From Imperialibacter sp963977595 (GTDB taxonomy: Bacteria > Bacteroidota > Bacteroidia > Cytophagales > Cyclobacteriaceae): a stretch of DNA of 64,000 nucleotides. The notes below the pieces were generated by a model. It was not told where the DNA came from, did not search any database, and saw only the letters and a program-made list of their open reading frames with translations. The position numbers and the translations under genes were made by a program. How positions within the stretch are numbered: the first letter of the stretch is position 1; each line of letters opens with the position of its first letter. The DNA lies in assembly GCF_048007035.1 (NCBI RefSeq), contig NZ_CP180355.1:1-64000 (forward strand). The letters are read 5' to 3'. Shown here piece after piece: positions 1-8,469 of the stretch.

Positions 1-2568
1 TCTTCGGGACTGTCCGTTAGCTACGCAAGCTCCAATACTTCGGTCGCTACCGTGAGCGGAAGCACAGTGACCATCGTTGGGGTGGGAAGCACCACTATCA
101 CCGCCTCGCAAGCAGGTAACAGCACCTACCATGCAGCCACGGCTGTACCTCAAACCCTAACGGTGAACAAAGCCGCCCAAACCATCACATTTGCGGCCTT
201 GCCTGCCAAAACATTAGGAGATGCACCTTTCGCACTGGGAGCAACAGCCAGCTCTGGCTTAACAGTCAACTATGCCAGCTCCAATGCAGCAGTAGCCACA
301 GTCAGCGGCAACACAGTAACCATCGTGGGTGCAGGAAGCACCACGATCACTGCTTCACAAGCTGGCAATGCGAACTACAACGCTGCCACCAGTGTTCCGC
401 AGACACTAACGGTGAACAAAGCCAGCCAAACCATCACGTTTGCAGCTTTGCCTGCCAAAACATTTGGAGATGCAGCTTTCAGCCTGGGTGCTACGGCCAG
501 CTCAGGCTTAGCGGTCAGCTATGCCAGTTCTAATACTGCTGTCGCCACAGTCAGCGGCAACACAGTAACCATTGTAGGAGCAGGAAGCACCACGATCACC
601 ACATCGCAGGCGGGAAATACCAACTACAGCGCTGCCACCGACGTGCCCCAAACCCTAACGGTAAACAAAGCCAGCCAAACCATCACATTTGCAGCGTTGC
701 CTGCCAAAACATTTGGAGATGCAGCTTTCAGCCTGGGAGCAACAGCCAGCTCAGGCTTGACGGTCAGCTATGCCAGCTCCAATGCTTCAGTTGCTACGAT
801 CAGCGGCAATACGGTGACCATTGTCGGAGCAGGCAGCACCACTATCACCGCATCACAAAGCGGAAACGCCAACTATAACGCTGCCACCAGTGTGCCGCAG
901 ACACTAACCGTTGGTAAGGCCAGCCAAACGATTACTTTTGCAGCTTTGCCCGCTAAAACATTTGGAGATGCAGCTTTCAGCCTGGGTGCTACGGCCAGCT
1001 CAGGCTTAACGGTCAGCTATGCCAGTTCTAATACTGCTGTCGCCACAGTCAGCGGCAGCACAGTAACCATCGTGGGTGCAGGAAGCACCACGATCACCGC
1101 ATCACAAGACGGAAACGCCAACTACAACGCTGCCTCCAGCGTACCACAAACACTAACCGTTGGTAAGGCCAGCCAAACGATCACCATCTCTCCCATCGCT
1201 GACAAACTTGTGTCCGCCTCTCCTTTTGCAGTATCGGCGAGCACAACCAGTGGCTTAAGCCTTACCTATGCCATCACAAGCGGGCCAGCCACTATCAGCG
1301 GCAACACCGTGACCCTGACCGGCGCCAGTGGCACGGTGGAGGTGGCTGTGAGCCAGGCAGGTAATGCCAACTACAACAGCGCCACAGCCTCTACCTCGTT
1401 TTTCGTATCGGATCCGGCCAAAACCAATCAAACCATCACCTTTGCCGCATTGCCTGCAAAGGCTTATGGTGATGCCAGCTTTACGTTGGGGGCAACAGCC
1501 AGTTCCGGGCTGACCGTAACGTATGCCAGCTCCAATTTATCGGTGGCCACCGTCACTGGAAGTTCAGTAACGATAACAGGCGTTGGCAGCACCACGATCA
1601 CAGCTTCCCAGGCGGGCAACGCAGCATTTAACGCAGCGCCGCCGGTGCAGCAGACACTGACCGTAAGCAAAGGCGCTCAAACCCTGGCTTTTGCTCCTAT
1701 CGCTGACAAAACCTTTGGCGACGCTGCGTTTACGTTGTCCCCCTCGGCCTCTTCTTCCCTGTCCGTAAGCCTGGAGGTAGTGAGCGGGCCGGTAACCCTG
1801 AACGGCAACCAAGTAACCATTACCGGTGCGGCAACAGCCACCATCCGGGCAACACAGACCGGCAACGAAAATTTCAATGCGGCCACTCCTGTCGAAAGAA
1901 CTTTCACCATTGCGAAAAAGGCCCAGGTCATAACAATTGGTGAGCTGGCCGACAGGCTCACCACCGACCCTGCTTTTGATGTCGTTGCCTCTGTAGACAG
2001 CGACCTGTTATTATCCTACAGCATCGAAGGACCGGCCACACTTTCTGGCACCACCATTACTTTGACAGGCGAAAAAGGCATGGTGACGATCACCGTCACC
2101 CAGGCTGGCACGGCCAACTATCTGGCTGCTGAATCTTCTGTCTCTTTCGAAGTGACTGCGCCGGAAGTGGCGGAGAAGCAAGAGCAAACCATCACCTTTG
2201 CAGCCATTGCCGACAAAACCTTCGGCGATGCAGCCTTTGCCCTGGAAGCAACGGCGACCTCCGGGCTGACCGTCAGCTTTGAAGTAGTGAGCGGACCGGT
2301 GACCCTGAATGGCAACGAAGTAACCATTACCGGCGCCGGAACAGCCACTATCCGGGCAACTCAGGCAGGCGACGAGGCATTCAATGCAGCCCCTCCTGTC
2401 GAAAGGTCTTTCACCATTGCCAAAAAAGCTCAACTTATCACCATTGAAAACATTGGCGACAAGCTCACAACAGACGGGCCTTTTGAAGTAATCACCTCAA
2501 CAAACAGCGGACTTGCCCTTAGTTACAGCGTAGCCCGGCCATCCTCTCGGGCAGCACGCTTACATTAA
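1..2568 (+). CDS. Ig-like repeat surface protein, 5'-truncated by window edge and ended by a frameshift
   Basis: The reading frame is already open at base 1, so the N-terminus lies outside the window. It encodes a chain of Ig-like modules of about 83 residues (249 bp). Each has a QTITFAALPAKTFGDAAF-type start, a SSNTAVATVSG middle and a TITASQAGNANYNAAT end. The first five copies are close in DNA as well as protein; the later ones are diverged. Such modules form stalks of exported adhesin-like proteins. The frame ends abnormally in RPSSRAARLH, where homology to the repeat continues in the +2 frame (see the next entry). The two ORFs are therefore one gene interrupted by a frameshift near 2531-2537. 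Natural phase variation, a pseudogene or a sequencing error are all possible. The exact ligand or function cannot be read from sequence. Confidence 0.85.
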   Translation, partial: SSGLSVSYASSNTSVATVSGSTVTIVGVGSTTITASQAGNSTYHAATAVPQTLTVNKAAQTITFAALPAKTLGDAPFALGATASSGLTVNYASSNAAVATVSGNTVTIVGAGSTTITASQAGNANYNAATSVPQTLTVNKASQTITFAALPAKTFGDAAFSLGATASSGLAVSYASSNTAVATVSGNTVTIVGAGSTTITTSQAGNTNYSAATDVPQTLTVNKASQTITFAALPAKTFGDAAFSLGATASSGLTVSYASSNASVATISGNTVTIVGAGSTTITASQSGNANYNAATSVPQTLTVGKASQTITFAALPAKTFGDAAFSLGATASSGLTVSYASSNTAVATVSGSTVTIVGAGSTTITASQDGNANYNAASSVPQTLTVGKASQTITISPIADKLVSASPFAVSASTTSGLSLTYAITSGPATISGNTVTLTGASGTVEVAVSQAGNANYNSATASTSFFVSDPAKTNQTITFAALPAKAYGDASFTLGATASSGLTVTYASSNLSVATVTGSSVTITGVGSTTITASQAGNAAFNAAPPVQQTLTVSKGAQTLAFAPIADKTFGDAAFTLSPSASSSLSVSLEVVSGPVTLNGNQVTITGAATATIRATQTGNENFNAATPVERTFTIAKKAQVITIGELADRLTTDPAFDVVASVDSDLLLSYSIEGPATLSGTTITLTGEKGMVTITVTQAGTANYLAAESSVSFEVTAPEVAEKQEQTITFAAIADKTFGDAAFALEATATSGLTVSFEVVSGPVTLNGNEVTITGAGTATIRATQAGDEAFNAAPPVERSFTIAKKAQLITIENIGDKLTTDGPFEVITSTNSGLALSYSVARPSSRAARLH

Positions 2569-2654
2569 CCGGTGCAGAGGGCATAGTCAGCGTTACGGTT
2601 ACTCAGGCTGGCAACGACAATTACCTGGGGGCAGAGGCCACGGCAACCTTTGAG

Positions 2655-3596
2655 GTGACTGCCCCGGTGGTAAAAACGCTGAGCATTTCAGGCGTGGCTT
2701 CGCTCGACGGTCTGCCCTTCACTCAGGGCCAGGCAAGGCTGCACGCCAAAAACAGCAACGGCAGCTTTGCGGCTCCTCTCACGTCGGCGCTATCGGCCAA
2801 CGGGGCGTTTACCTTTGCTGATGTGCCCGCAGGTGAGTATGCAGTGAGTGTTGCTTCGCCTACATCCGAGGCGCTCACCACCTATTTCGAGAAAGCGACC
2901 ACGCTTCTCAATGCAGAGGTGCTTACGCTGTCGGCAGCAAGCATTGAGGGCGTATCCATTGAAATGATCAAAAAGCCGGCACTTTCCAGCGGCCCTGGCT
3001 CCATTGCAGGTAAACTGCTGCTGTCCGGCGATGGTAGCCGTCATCTGTTGACCGATGGAAGAACAATGGAGGGCACTCCCCTTTCCGGCGTCACCATCCT
3101 TCTTATGACAAGTCCGGGCGGTGAACTGGTAGCCAGTACCGTTACGGCAGCGGACGGTGGCTTTGGGTTCACTAGCCTTCCCCTGGGTGCCTACAAGCTC
3201 CTGATCGACTATGAAGGCAGCGTGAACCTGGAGTCGCCCGAAATAACCATCACCACAAGCCAGCTCAGCTTCAACGTCGCCTCCGAGGTGACTGACGAAG
3301 GCATTGTGATCATCGCCGCTCCTGCTACCACAACCGGCATTTCCTCTGAAGCGCTCCGCTCGATGATCAAGGCCTACCCCAATCCATCCGGTGGGCTATT
3401 CACCATCGCCTGGAGCGGCCCGCTGGCAGAGGTAAAAGAGATTATCGTCCACAACAACAACGGCTCGACCGTGTGGCAACATCCGATGACTGCGGAACAG
3501 CTCACGGTAGACATCAGCAAGCAGCCAGCCGGAGTCTACTTTCTAAGGCTGGTCACCAGCCACGGGGCAGCCGTGCATAAGCTTGTGATCAAGTAA
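2655..3596 (+). CDS. C-terminal part of the Ig-repeat protein with T9SS sorting tail (frame-shifted)
   Basis: This is the downstream half of the preceding gene in another frame. Homology resumes at about 2535 (PAILSGSTLTLTG, then TVTQAGNDNY), so the GTG at 2655 is only the first usable start codon, not a true gene start. Ig-like material is followed by two carboxypeptidase-regulatory-like modules (around FTFADVPAGEYAVSV and FGFTSLPLGAYKLLI). The last ~75 residues form a type A T9SS C-terminal domain: KAYPNPSGG, GVYFLRL, and a final KLVIK. That tail directs export through the type IX system and anchoring at the cell surface. A strong terminator follows directly. Product identification as a T9SS cargo is firm; its binding partner is unknown. 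Confidence 0.8.
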   Translation: MTAPVVKTLSISGVASLDGLPFTQGQARLHAKNSNGSFAAPLTSALSANGAFTFADVPAGEYAVSVASPTSEALTTYFEKATTLLNAEVLTLSAASIEGVSIEMIKKPALSSGPGSIAGKLLLSGDGSRHLLTDGRTMEGTPLSGVTILLMTSPGGELVASTVTAADGGFGFTSLPLGAYKLLIDYEGSVNLESPEITITTSQLSFNVASEVTDEGIVIIAAPATTTGISSEALRSMIKAYPNPSGGLFTIAWSGPLAEVKEIIVHNNNGSTVWQHPMTAEQLTVDISKQPAGVYFLRLVTSHGAAVHKLVIK

Positions 3597-3600
3597 AGTA

Positions 3601-3634
3601 AAAACCGCCGCCCTATGGGTGGCGGTTTTGTTTT
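3601..3634 (+). terminator. Rho-independent terminator of the Ig-repeat T9SS gene
   Basis: A 13-bp stem starting AAAACCGCC and closing GGCGGTTTT, with a TAT loop and one G-T pair, is followed by a T-rich tail. It lies 5 nt after the stop codon. Confidence 0.85.
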
Positions 3635-3981
3635 CATCCAGTGCCCATGATGCACACCCCTAAAGTGTTGAAAGTCAACATGCCCAGCTCCTCGCCACCA
3701 CCTTCTCAGCCTTCCGTAGTATCTTATTGGGCTAAAAGTCTTACCTTTAAGTGTTTGTCGGTCAATTTATTATCCGTTGGGGCATTGGCAGAGATCTGCC
3801 CTTCAGGTCTTTTGCAACAAAAGACTCAGTCCCGCCCCCAGCCAAATAGATGAACCTCTCTCAATCGATCGCTTTCATTCGCCTGACAAGGTGAGTGACT
3901 TTGGGCCTTATCAGGCTTTTCGGAATGCAAGAGCTACTTTCGGAAATTTGAGGAAGTACCGTTTACAACCAGCTATATTCA
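3635..3981. other. Intergenic stretch without recognisable gene
   Basis: No ORF here has family resemblance. It forms the upstream region of the AraC-type regulator at 3982. Unlike the related regulator at 32826, I see no copy of the 21-bp-phased direct-repeat operator here. Confidence 0.5.
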
Positions 3982-4542
3982 ATGAAATTGTACATTAAAT
4001 TCATGGTCAGCCTCCGGTGCAAACTGTTGGTGAAGGAAGAGTTGGAGAAACTTGGCCTTCATTATGTGGTACTCGACCTCGGCATGGTGGATGTGCTGGA
4101 AGACATCTCTCAGGAACAGCGGGAAAAACTGAAGCTGAACCTGTTAAAATCGGGCCTCGAGCTGCTGGATGACAAAAAAAGCATTCTGATAGATAAGATA
4201 AAGAATGTGATCATCGAAATGATCCATTATACGGATGAGCTCCCCAAAGTGAATTACTCCGACTATATCAGCGAGAAGCTTGACTACGACTACACTTACC
4301 TTTCCAATATTTTTTCCGAAGTAAAAGGCACCACCATTCAGCAGTTCATCATTATGCACAAGATTGAGCGGGTAAAGGAGCTGCTGCTTTACGATGAGCT
4401 CAACCTCACTGAGATTTCCTACAAGCTGCACTATAGCAGTGTGGCACACTTGTCGAATCAGTTTAAAAAAGTTACAGGCCTCTCCCCCACCTACTTCCGC
4501 CAATTGAAACAAAAGCGGAAGGGAAACCTTGAAAACCTGTGA
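3982..4542 (+). CDS. AraC-family transcriptional regulator (paralogue 1)
   Basis: A 186-residue protein with a short N-terminal domain (about 1-85) and a C-terminal AraC/XylS double helix-turn-helix. Helix-turn-helix 1 lies around NYSDYISEKLDYDYTYLS, and helix-turn-helix 2 around LTEISYKLHYSSVAHLSNQF followed by KKVTGLSP, the usual AraC signature. It is closely similar over its full length to the regulator at 32218-32826, including the start (MKLYIK.MVS.RCK) and VDLG/DLGMVDV. The N-terminal part is not a typical cupin arm and its ligand is unknown. The next gene downstream (4724) starts behind a copy of the shared direct-repeat operator. The regulator therefore sits beside one of its plausible targets. 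The DNA-binding role is established for the family; the target assignment is inference. Confidence 0.9.
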   Translation: MKLYIKFMVSLRCKLLVKEELEKLGLHYVVLDLGMVDVLEDISQEQREKLKLNLLKSGLELLDDKKSILIDKIKNVIIEMIHYTDELPKVNYSDYISEKLDYDYTYLSNIFSEVKGTTIQQFIIMHKIERVKELLLYDELNLTEISYKLHYSSVAHLSNQFKKVTGLSPTYFRQLKQKRKGNLENL

Positions 4543-4602
4543 TAAATGTAATACTTACCACTAAGTCTGTAACACTTCCCGCCAACGCTTTTCTCAGTTT
4601 TG
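4538..4602 (+). promoter_or_regulatory. AraC-type direct-repeat operator plus promoter, site 1
   Basis: TGTGA at 4538, TGTAA at 4547, second TGTAA at 4568 (21 bp later), and a -7 TTTG at 4599 (31 bp later). It precedes the TonB-domain lipoprotein gene, and implies a leader of about 115 nt. The first bases overlap the stop region of the AraC gene. Confidence 0.8.
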
Positions 4603-4723
4603 CACTGTTGCTGCGAATGTAAACCAAACAGCCGCAATTGGGAGCAGATAGACCCCGGTCTGCAAGAGACCTGACAGGCCAAAGCTCCAATGCTCATCTA
4701 AGAAATTACTAACCACAAGTACC

Positions 4724-5302
4724 ATGAAAAAAAACATCAAAGTTTTCGCATTGATCGGTGTGCTCTTTTTAGCGCAATCGTGCGGAACAAAAACTGACAA
4801 AAGTAGCGAGGAAACGAAAGTAGAAGTAACTCCTACCGAAACAGTTAATCTGTCATCCATGGAGCAACGAAGAGCCTTTATCAAAAAGGATTCTGCCATG
4901 ATCGCTGAAAAAAGAATGAAAGCGTGGAATGAAATGTATGCAAAGACGCCTACTTACACCAACCCCACGGGCACCGTTATCTATCGCAAGGCAGAAGTGA
5001 ATCCGGTTTTCGTTGGAGGCGACAGGGCCATGAGAAAATTCCTGAGGGACAACATCGTGTATCCTGAGCAGGCAGAGAAGGATGAGCTGGAGGGAGCGGT
5101 ATTTGTCGACTTTGTTGTAGGTGTTGATGGCACGGTAAGCAAAATTGAAGTAACCGACGCCACCAGTTCCGATGTGGATCAGGCATTCAGGAACGAAGCC
5201 GTCCGGGTGGTTGGGTCTATGCCAAAATGGACACCGGGCCGCCAAAACGACAAGCCAGTGAACGTGAAGTACAGTATTCCGATCACTTTTCAAATCATTT
5301 AG
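4724..5302 (+). CDS. Lipoprotein with C-terminal TonB domain
   Basis: The 192-residue product begins with a lipoprotein signal (LFLAQSC, Cys near residue 20). A charged linker follows, then a TonB C-terminal domain of about 85 residues: a VNPVFVGGDRAMRKFL start, YPEQA, then GAVFVDFVVGVDGTVSKIEV and the closing PVNVKYSIPITF strand. In true TonB proteins this domain contacts outer-membrane receptors, but those have an N-terminal transmembrane anchor and Pro-rich region. Here a lipid anchor replaces them. A role other than energising transport is therefore likely. Such lipid-anchored TonB-domain proteins are common in Bacteroidota but their partners are mostly unknown. It is a single-gene unit between operator site 1 and a terminator. 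Confidence 0.88.
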   Translation: MKKNIKVFALIGVLFLAQSCGTKTDKSSEETKVEVTPTETVNLSSMEQRRAFIKKDSAMIAEKRMKAWNEMYAKTPTYTNPTGTVIYRKAEVNPVFVGGDRAMRKFLRDNIVYPEQAEKDELEGAVFVDFVVGVDGTVSKIEVTDATSSDVDQAFRNEAVRVVGSMPKWTPGRQNDKPVNVKYSIPITFQII

Positions 5303-5330
5303 ATCGGTTGATTATTAGGTTCATATTGAA

Positions 5331-5359
5331 AAAGGGCGGTTTTCATCGCTCTTTTTTTG
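5331..5359 (+). terminator. Terminator after the TonB-domain lipoprotein
   Basis: An 8-bp stem AAAGGGCG / CGCTCTTT is followed by a run of seven T. Confidence 0.75.
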
Positions 5360-5410
5360 TGTCTTTTTTTCGCTGACGTCACTTGCGACCAAAACTGGGA
5401 TAAACGCCTG

Positions 5411-5539
5411 GGCGTGCCCCCCGCCAGCGATGTTCAGTTTGAAACTAACAGAAATGGTTTGGCGGGGGTCGGGCTATCCGCTGCAAGTCCTCACCCTCGT
5501 ACCTCGGGCTCCGGGCTTTCCGCTGCTATCCCTCACGCA
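5411..5539 (-). repeat. Interspersed repeat family A, inverted copy
   Basis: Read on the minus strand it contains TGCGTGAGGGATAGCAGCGG, AAAGCCCGG, then GCGGATAGCCCGACC and a closing GGCGGGGGGCACGCC. The same blocks in the same order occur at 8131-8270 and 40662-40801, with a partial copy at 7824. Not protein coding. Confidence 0.75.
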
Positions 5540-5629
5540 GTTCCCACCCGCCATGCACTGCTGCTTCATCAGGTTTACCATAGATCAAACGACAAGTGCA
5601 GAACATGCGTCCGGTAGGAACGATAAATA

Positions 5630-6067
5630 GAAACACTGAGCACGAGCCCCGTAGGGACGAAATAGCGGTAACCCCGGAACCCATACCAATGCCCTGCCAG
5701 TGCCGTAGGTACGGCATATAAAATCCAGACAAGTAGAAAGGCTTATAGAATATGCCACAGAGGAATCCTCCTACGCCAAAGGCTTCGGCGGACAAAGGAG
5801 AAACACTGAGCACGAGTCCCGTAGGGACGAAACAGCGGTAACCCAGCAACCCATACCAATGCCCTGCCAGTGCCGTAGGTACGGCATATAAAATCCAGGC
5901 TAGTAGAAAGGCTTATAGAATATACCGCAGAGGAATCCTCCTACGCCAAAGGCTTCGGCGGACAAAGGAGAAACGCAGAGCAACAGTCCCGTAGGGACGA
6001 AATAGCGATAACCCCGCAACCCATACCAATGGCCTGTCAGTGCCGTAGGTACAGCATATAAAATCCA
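5630..6067. repeat. Tandem array of about 170-bp repeat units (2.6 copies)
   Basis: Units start at 5630, 5800 and 5970 with GAAAC..AGAGCA/GAGCAC, so the period is 170 bp. Each contains the small palindromes CCCGTAGGGACG and GTGCCGTAGGTACGGCA, and the first two end in CTACGCCAAAGGCTTCGGCG. The third unit is cut short after AAAATCCACGC. Predicted minus-strand ORFs across the array are repeat by-products. The palindromes could act as REP-like units; no transposase is adjacent. The rest of 5360-6750 apart from repeats A and B shows no gene. Confidence 0.8.
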
Positions 6068-6162
6068 CGCACGCAAGCTTGCCAATCGAAACGAGGTGCG
6101 GGCGAAGCCCATGGCGATGTGCGGCAAGTCGATACTGAGGATCTTACATCCGCAGTACTCAC

Positions 6163-6385
6163 AACAACGTCATGTCGATTGCGAGTCACCCTGAGCGTGC
6201 CGAAACTGAGTGTAGGCATAGTCGAAGGAACGAGGGAGGCATCCTCTTGCTGATGGCACTGAGTCTCTTCAATGCAGTGCCATCATCTTGGAGATTTCTC
6301 CGTTGCACTGAGATGAAGTTGTTATGGAGTTGGTGGCAGATCGGCAGCCTGCCTCCGAAGCCCGTTAAAGAGGTATTTGATCTTT
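6163..6385 (+). repeat. Interspersed repeat family B, copy 1
   Basis: Shares with 7911-8118 the block ACGTCATGTCGATT, a CCTGAGC.TGCCGAAAC segment, GAGTGTAGGCATAGTCGAAG and GAACGAGGGAG.CATCC. Both then carry CTTGCTGATGGCA and a TTATGGAG..GGTGGC.. end. It is non-coding and resembles the dispersed non-coding repeats seen between Bacteroidota genes. Confidence 0.7.
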
Positions 6386-6750
6386 TGGGACCATGAAGGA
6401 AGTTCAAGGCTGAAATAAGCACCACCGAAAACTATAGGGCAGTGTTGACGGAAAACCAATATATTTAACCTCATAAAATATCGTATCAGCTATGCTTTGC
6501 CACTCTGGCTTTAATGGCATCAAACTGGCCGTGTGCTAAACAGGTAGATTTAGTTCTTGTTGGCCTGAGTGAAATGCTTGTAATAAAATAAGCAGGGCAT
6601 AGGATAACTGGCAACGACAACCTTAAAGTCCACAATCGGATGACAAAATATACGCACATAGGAAAAGCGTTGGGTTGCTCAAAAAGCTAACCTAATGCCT
6701 TGGGCAAAGGCGATGATTATTTGGCGATGTATGGAATAAGGCAGTAAAGT

Positions 6751-7734
6751 ATGCAAGCAAGAGACCTATTGTTGTTTAATACGTCAGACGAAAAAGTAAG
6801 CGTTTCCGTCTATTTTCAGAACGGTACGTTTTGGCTGACGCAAAAGGCGATGGCGGAGCTGTTTTGGGTGAAAGTACCCGCCATTAACAAGCACCTTAAA
6901 AACATTTTTGAAACAGGTGAGCTAGACCAGGCGGCAGTTATTTCCAAAATGGAAACAACTGCCGCAGATGGCAAAAACTACACCACAAGCTTTTACCGAT
7001 TAGAAGCCATATTAGCCGTGGGATACCGGGTAAACTCTGTTCAGGCCACCGATTTTCGCAAGTGGGCTACCACCACCCTCAACGAATTGATCATCAAAGG
7101 TTTTGTGATAGATGATGACCGCCTGAAACAAGGTGAGCACTTTGGTCAGGACTATTTTGATGAATTACTCGAGCGCATTCGGGACATACGGGCCAGCGAA
7201 CGCAGATTTTACCAGAAAATCACCGACCTGTATGCCCTGAGCACGGACTATGACAAGGAAAGTCAGCAGACAAAAGACTTTTTTGCTATGGTGCAAAACA
7301 AGCTTCACTGGGCCATCACAGGAAAAACGGCTGCTGAGATAATCTATACCGAAGCTGATGCAACCAAACTCTACATGGGCTTAAAAACATGGAAAGCCGC
7401 CCCAGAAGGAAAAATATTGAAAAGCGATGTGGTGGTGGCTAAAAACTATTTGGCGCATCAGCATTTGACAGAGCTCAACCGAATAGTGTCTGCTTATTTG
7501 GATTTGGCTGAAAACAATGCTCAAAGAGGCATGGCATTTAACATGCAGCAATGGGCCAAATTTCTGCATGCATTTTTAGAGCTGTCCAACTATCCCATAT
7601 TGAAAGACAAAGGGAAAGTGAGCATGCTGGAAGCCAGGTTAAAAGCCGAAACAGAGTACGATAAATACAGAGTTATCCAGGACAAAAATTATGAAAGTGA
7701 CTTTGACAGGGCAATTAAAAAGCTCAAGCCGTGA
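6751..7734 (+). CDS. rhuM: RhuM-family (virulence-associated) protein
   Basis: The 327-residue product fits the RhuM family along its length. The N-terminal region has the TFWLTQKAMAELF helix-turn-helix-like start, the PAINKHLKNIFETGEL block and FYRLEAILAVGYRVNS. The C-terminal half holds KLHWAITGKTAAEIIYTEAD and LDLAENNAQRGMAFNMQQWA. RhuM was named from a Salmonella pathogenicity island. Family members occur patchily, often beside mobile or restriction-modification genes, and their molecular function is not established. Here the gene stands alone in a repeat-rich, otherwise gene-free stretch, which agrees with horizontal acquisition. A 12-bp stem-loop follows the stop codon. Confidence 0.92.
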   Translation: MQARDLLLFNTSDEKVSVSVYFQNGTFWLTQKAMAELFWVKVPAINKHLKNIFETGELDQAAVISKMETTAADGKNYTTSFYRLEAILAVGYRVNSVQATDFRKWATTTLNELIIKGFVIDDDRLKQGEHFGQDYFDELLERIRDIRASERRFYQKITDLYALSTDYDKESQQTKDFFAMVQNKLHWAITGKTAAEIIYTEADATKLYMGLKTWKAAPEGKILKSDVVVAKNYLAHQHLTELNRIVSAYLDLAENNAQRGMAFNMQQWAKFLHAFLELSNYPILKDKGKVSMLEARLKAETEYDKYRVIQDKNYESDFDRAIKKLKP

Positions 7735-7768
7735 GGCGGTGACAGCTCAGCAGCCTGCCCCCAAGTCT

Positions 7769-7814
7769 ATTAAAGAGGTCACTCTGTCCTGCATTGAAGA
7801 GCGACCTCTTTAAT
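7769..7814. terminator. Stem-loop after rhuM
   Basis: Perfect 12-bp inverted repeat ATTAAAGAGGTC / GACCTCTTTAAT with a 22-nt loop. There is no T-run after it, so termination is plausible but not certain. A similar arm (GTTAAAGAGGTATTTGATC) occurs at 6364, and a related hairpin at 40866. Confidence 0.5.
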
Positions 7815-7823
7815 CAAGCCCTC

Positions 7824-7863
7824 TGCGTGAGGGATAGCAGAGGAAAGCCCGGCCCTGCCAAAC
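7824..7863 (+). repeat. Interspersed repeat family A, truncated copy
   Basis: TGCGTGAGGGATAGCAGAGG then AAAGCCCGGCCCTGCCAAAC. This matches the left end of the family A element and stops after about 40 bp. Confidence 0.6.
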
Positions 7864-7910
7864 GATGTTTGTTTTTACTTACCAGCTGAGGTACATCAAT
7901 TGCTTCCACA

Positions 7911-8118
7911 CCAACGTCATGTCGATTCCCAGTCGTCCTGAGCTTGCCGAAACGGAGTGTAGGCATAGTCGAAGGAACGAGGGAGACATCCCCTTGCTGA
8001 TGGCAGCGAGCCTTTAGAAAACACTGCCAGGTCATGGGGACTTCTCTCCGCCAGCTGGCGGATCGAGATGACGTTCTTATGGAGACGGTGGCGTATCGGC
8101 GGCCTTGCTGGTGAACCC
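7911..8118 (+). repeat. Interspersed repeat family B, copy 2
   Basis: Same ordered blocks as 6163-6385, with about 75-80% identity by eye in the first 90 bases and a more diverged second half. The central segment here contains a CGCCAGCTGGCG palindrome. Confidence 0.7.
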
Positions 8119-8130
8119 AATCACGTCCTC

Positions 8131-8270
8131 TGCGTGAGGGATAGCAGCGGAAAGCCCGGAGGGTGAGGCACGAGGCACGAAGTGCTCACCTGAGGACTTG
8201 CAGCGAATAGCCCGACCCCGCCAACCGGGCCGGTTACTTTCAAACGGCATGTGGCTGGCGGGGGCACGCC
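8131..8270 (+). repeat. Interspersed repeat family A, full copy
   Basis: Starts TGCGTGAGGGATAGCAGCGG and ends CATGTGGCTGGCGGGGGCA then CGCC. The left (GGGATAGCAGCGGAAAGCCCG) and inner (GCAGCGAATAGCCCG) blocks resemble each other, so the unit may have an internal duplication. The DUF3494 promoter begins about 30 bp further on. Confidence 0.75.
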
Positions 8271-8303
8271 GTGCCCTGCCTGCTTTGCGAATCTTTCTAA
8301 ACC

Positions 8304-8368
8304 TGCGATATATGTAACTCTATTCTGGCAGCGTGTAAGTAAAGCCGTGCCAAACTGTCTCAATTTTG
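8304..8368 (+). promoter_or_regulatory. AraC-type direct-repeat operator plus promoter, site 2
   Basis: TGCGA at 8304, TGTAA at 8313, TGTAA at 8334, TTTG at 8365: spacings 9, 21 and 31. It heads the first DUF3494 lipoprotein gene (leader about 95 nt). Confidence 0.8.
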
Positions 8369-8469
8369 TATCATCAAAGCCTCGCCTGTTCGTCAGGTGC
8401 TCTCCTTTGCGGCTTAGGGGTAAATACTCCAGGGTCCCGCCAGCAGCGGACATTTAAAAAAACACAATC

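Noticed and set aside
4724..5302. Calling the TonB-domain lipoprotein a true TonB
   Set aside because: It lacks the N-terminal transmembrane anchor and Pro-rich spanning segment, and no exbB/exbD genes are nearby.
5526..6219. Minus-strand ORFs in the 170-bp array
   Set aside because: They restate the repeat unit, have no family resemblance, and their frames follow the period of the array.
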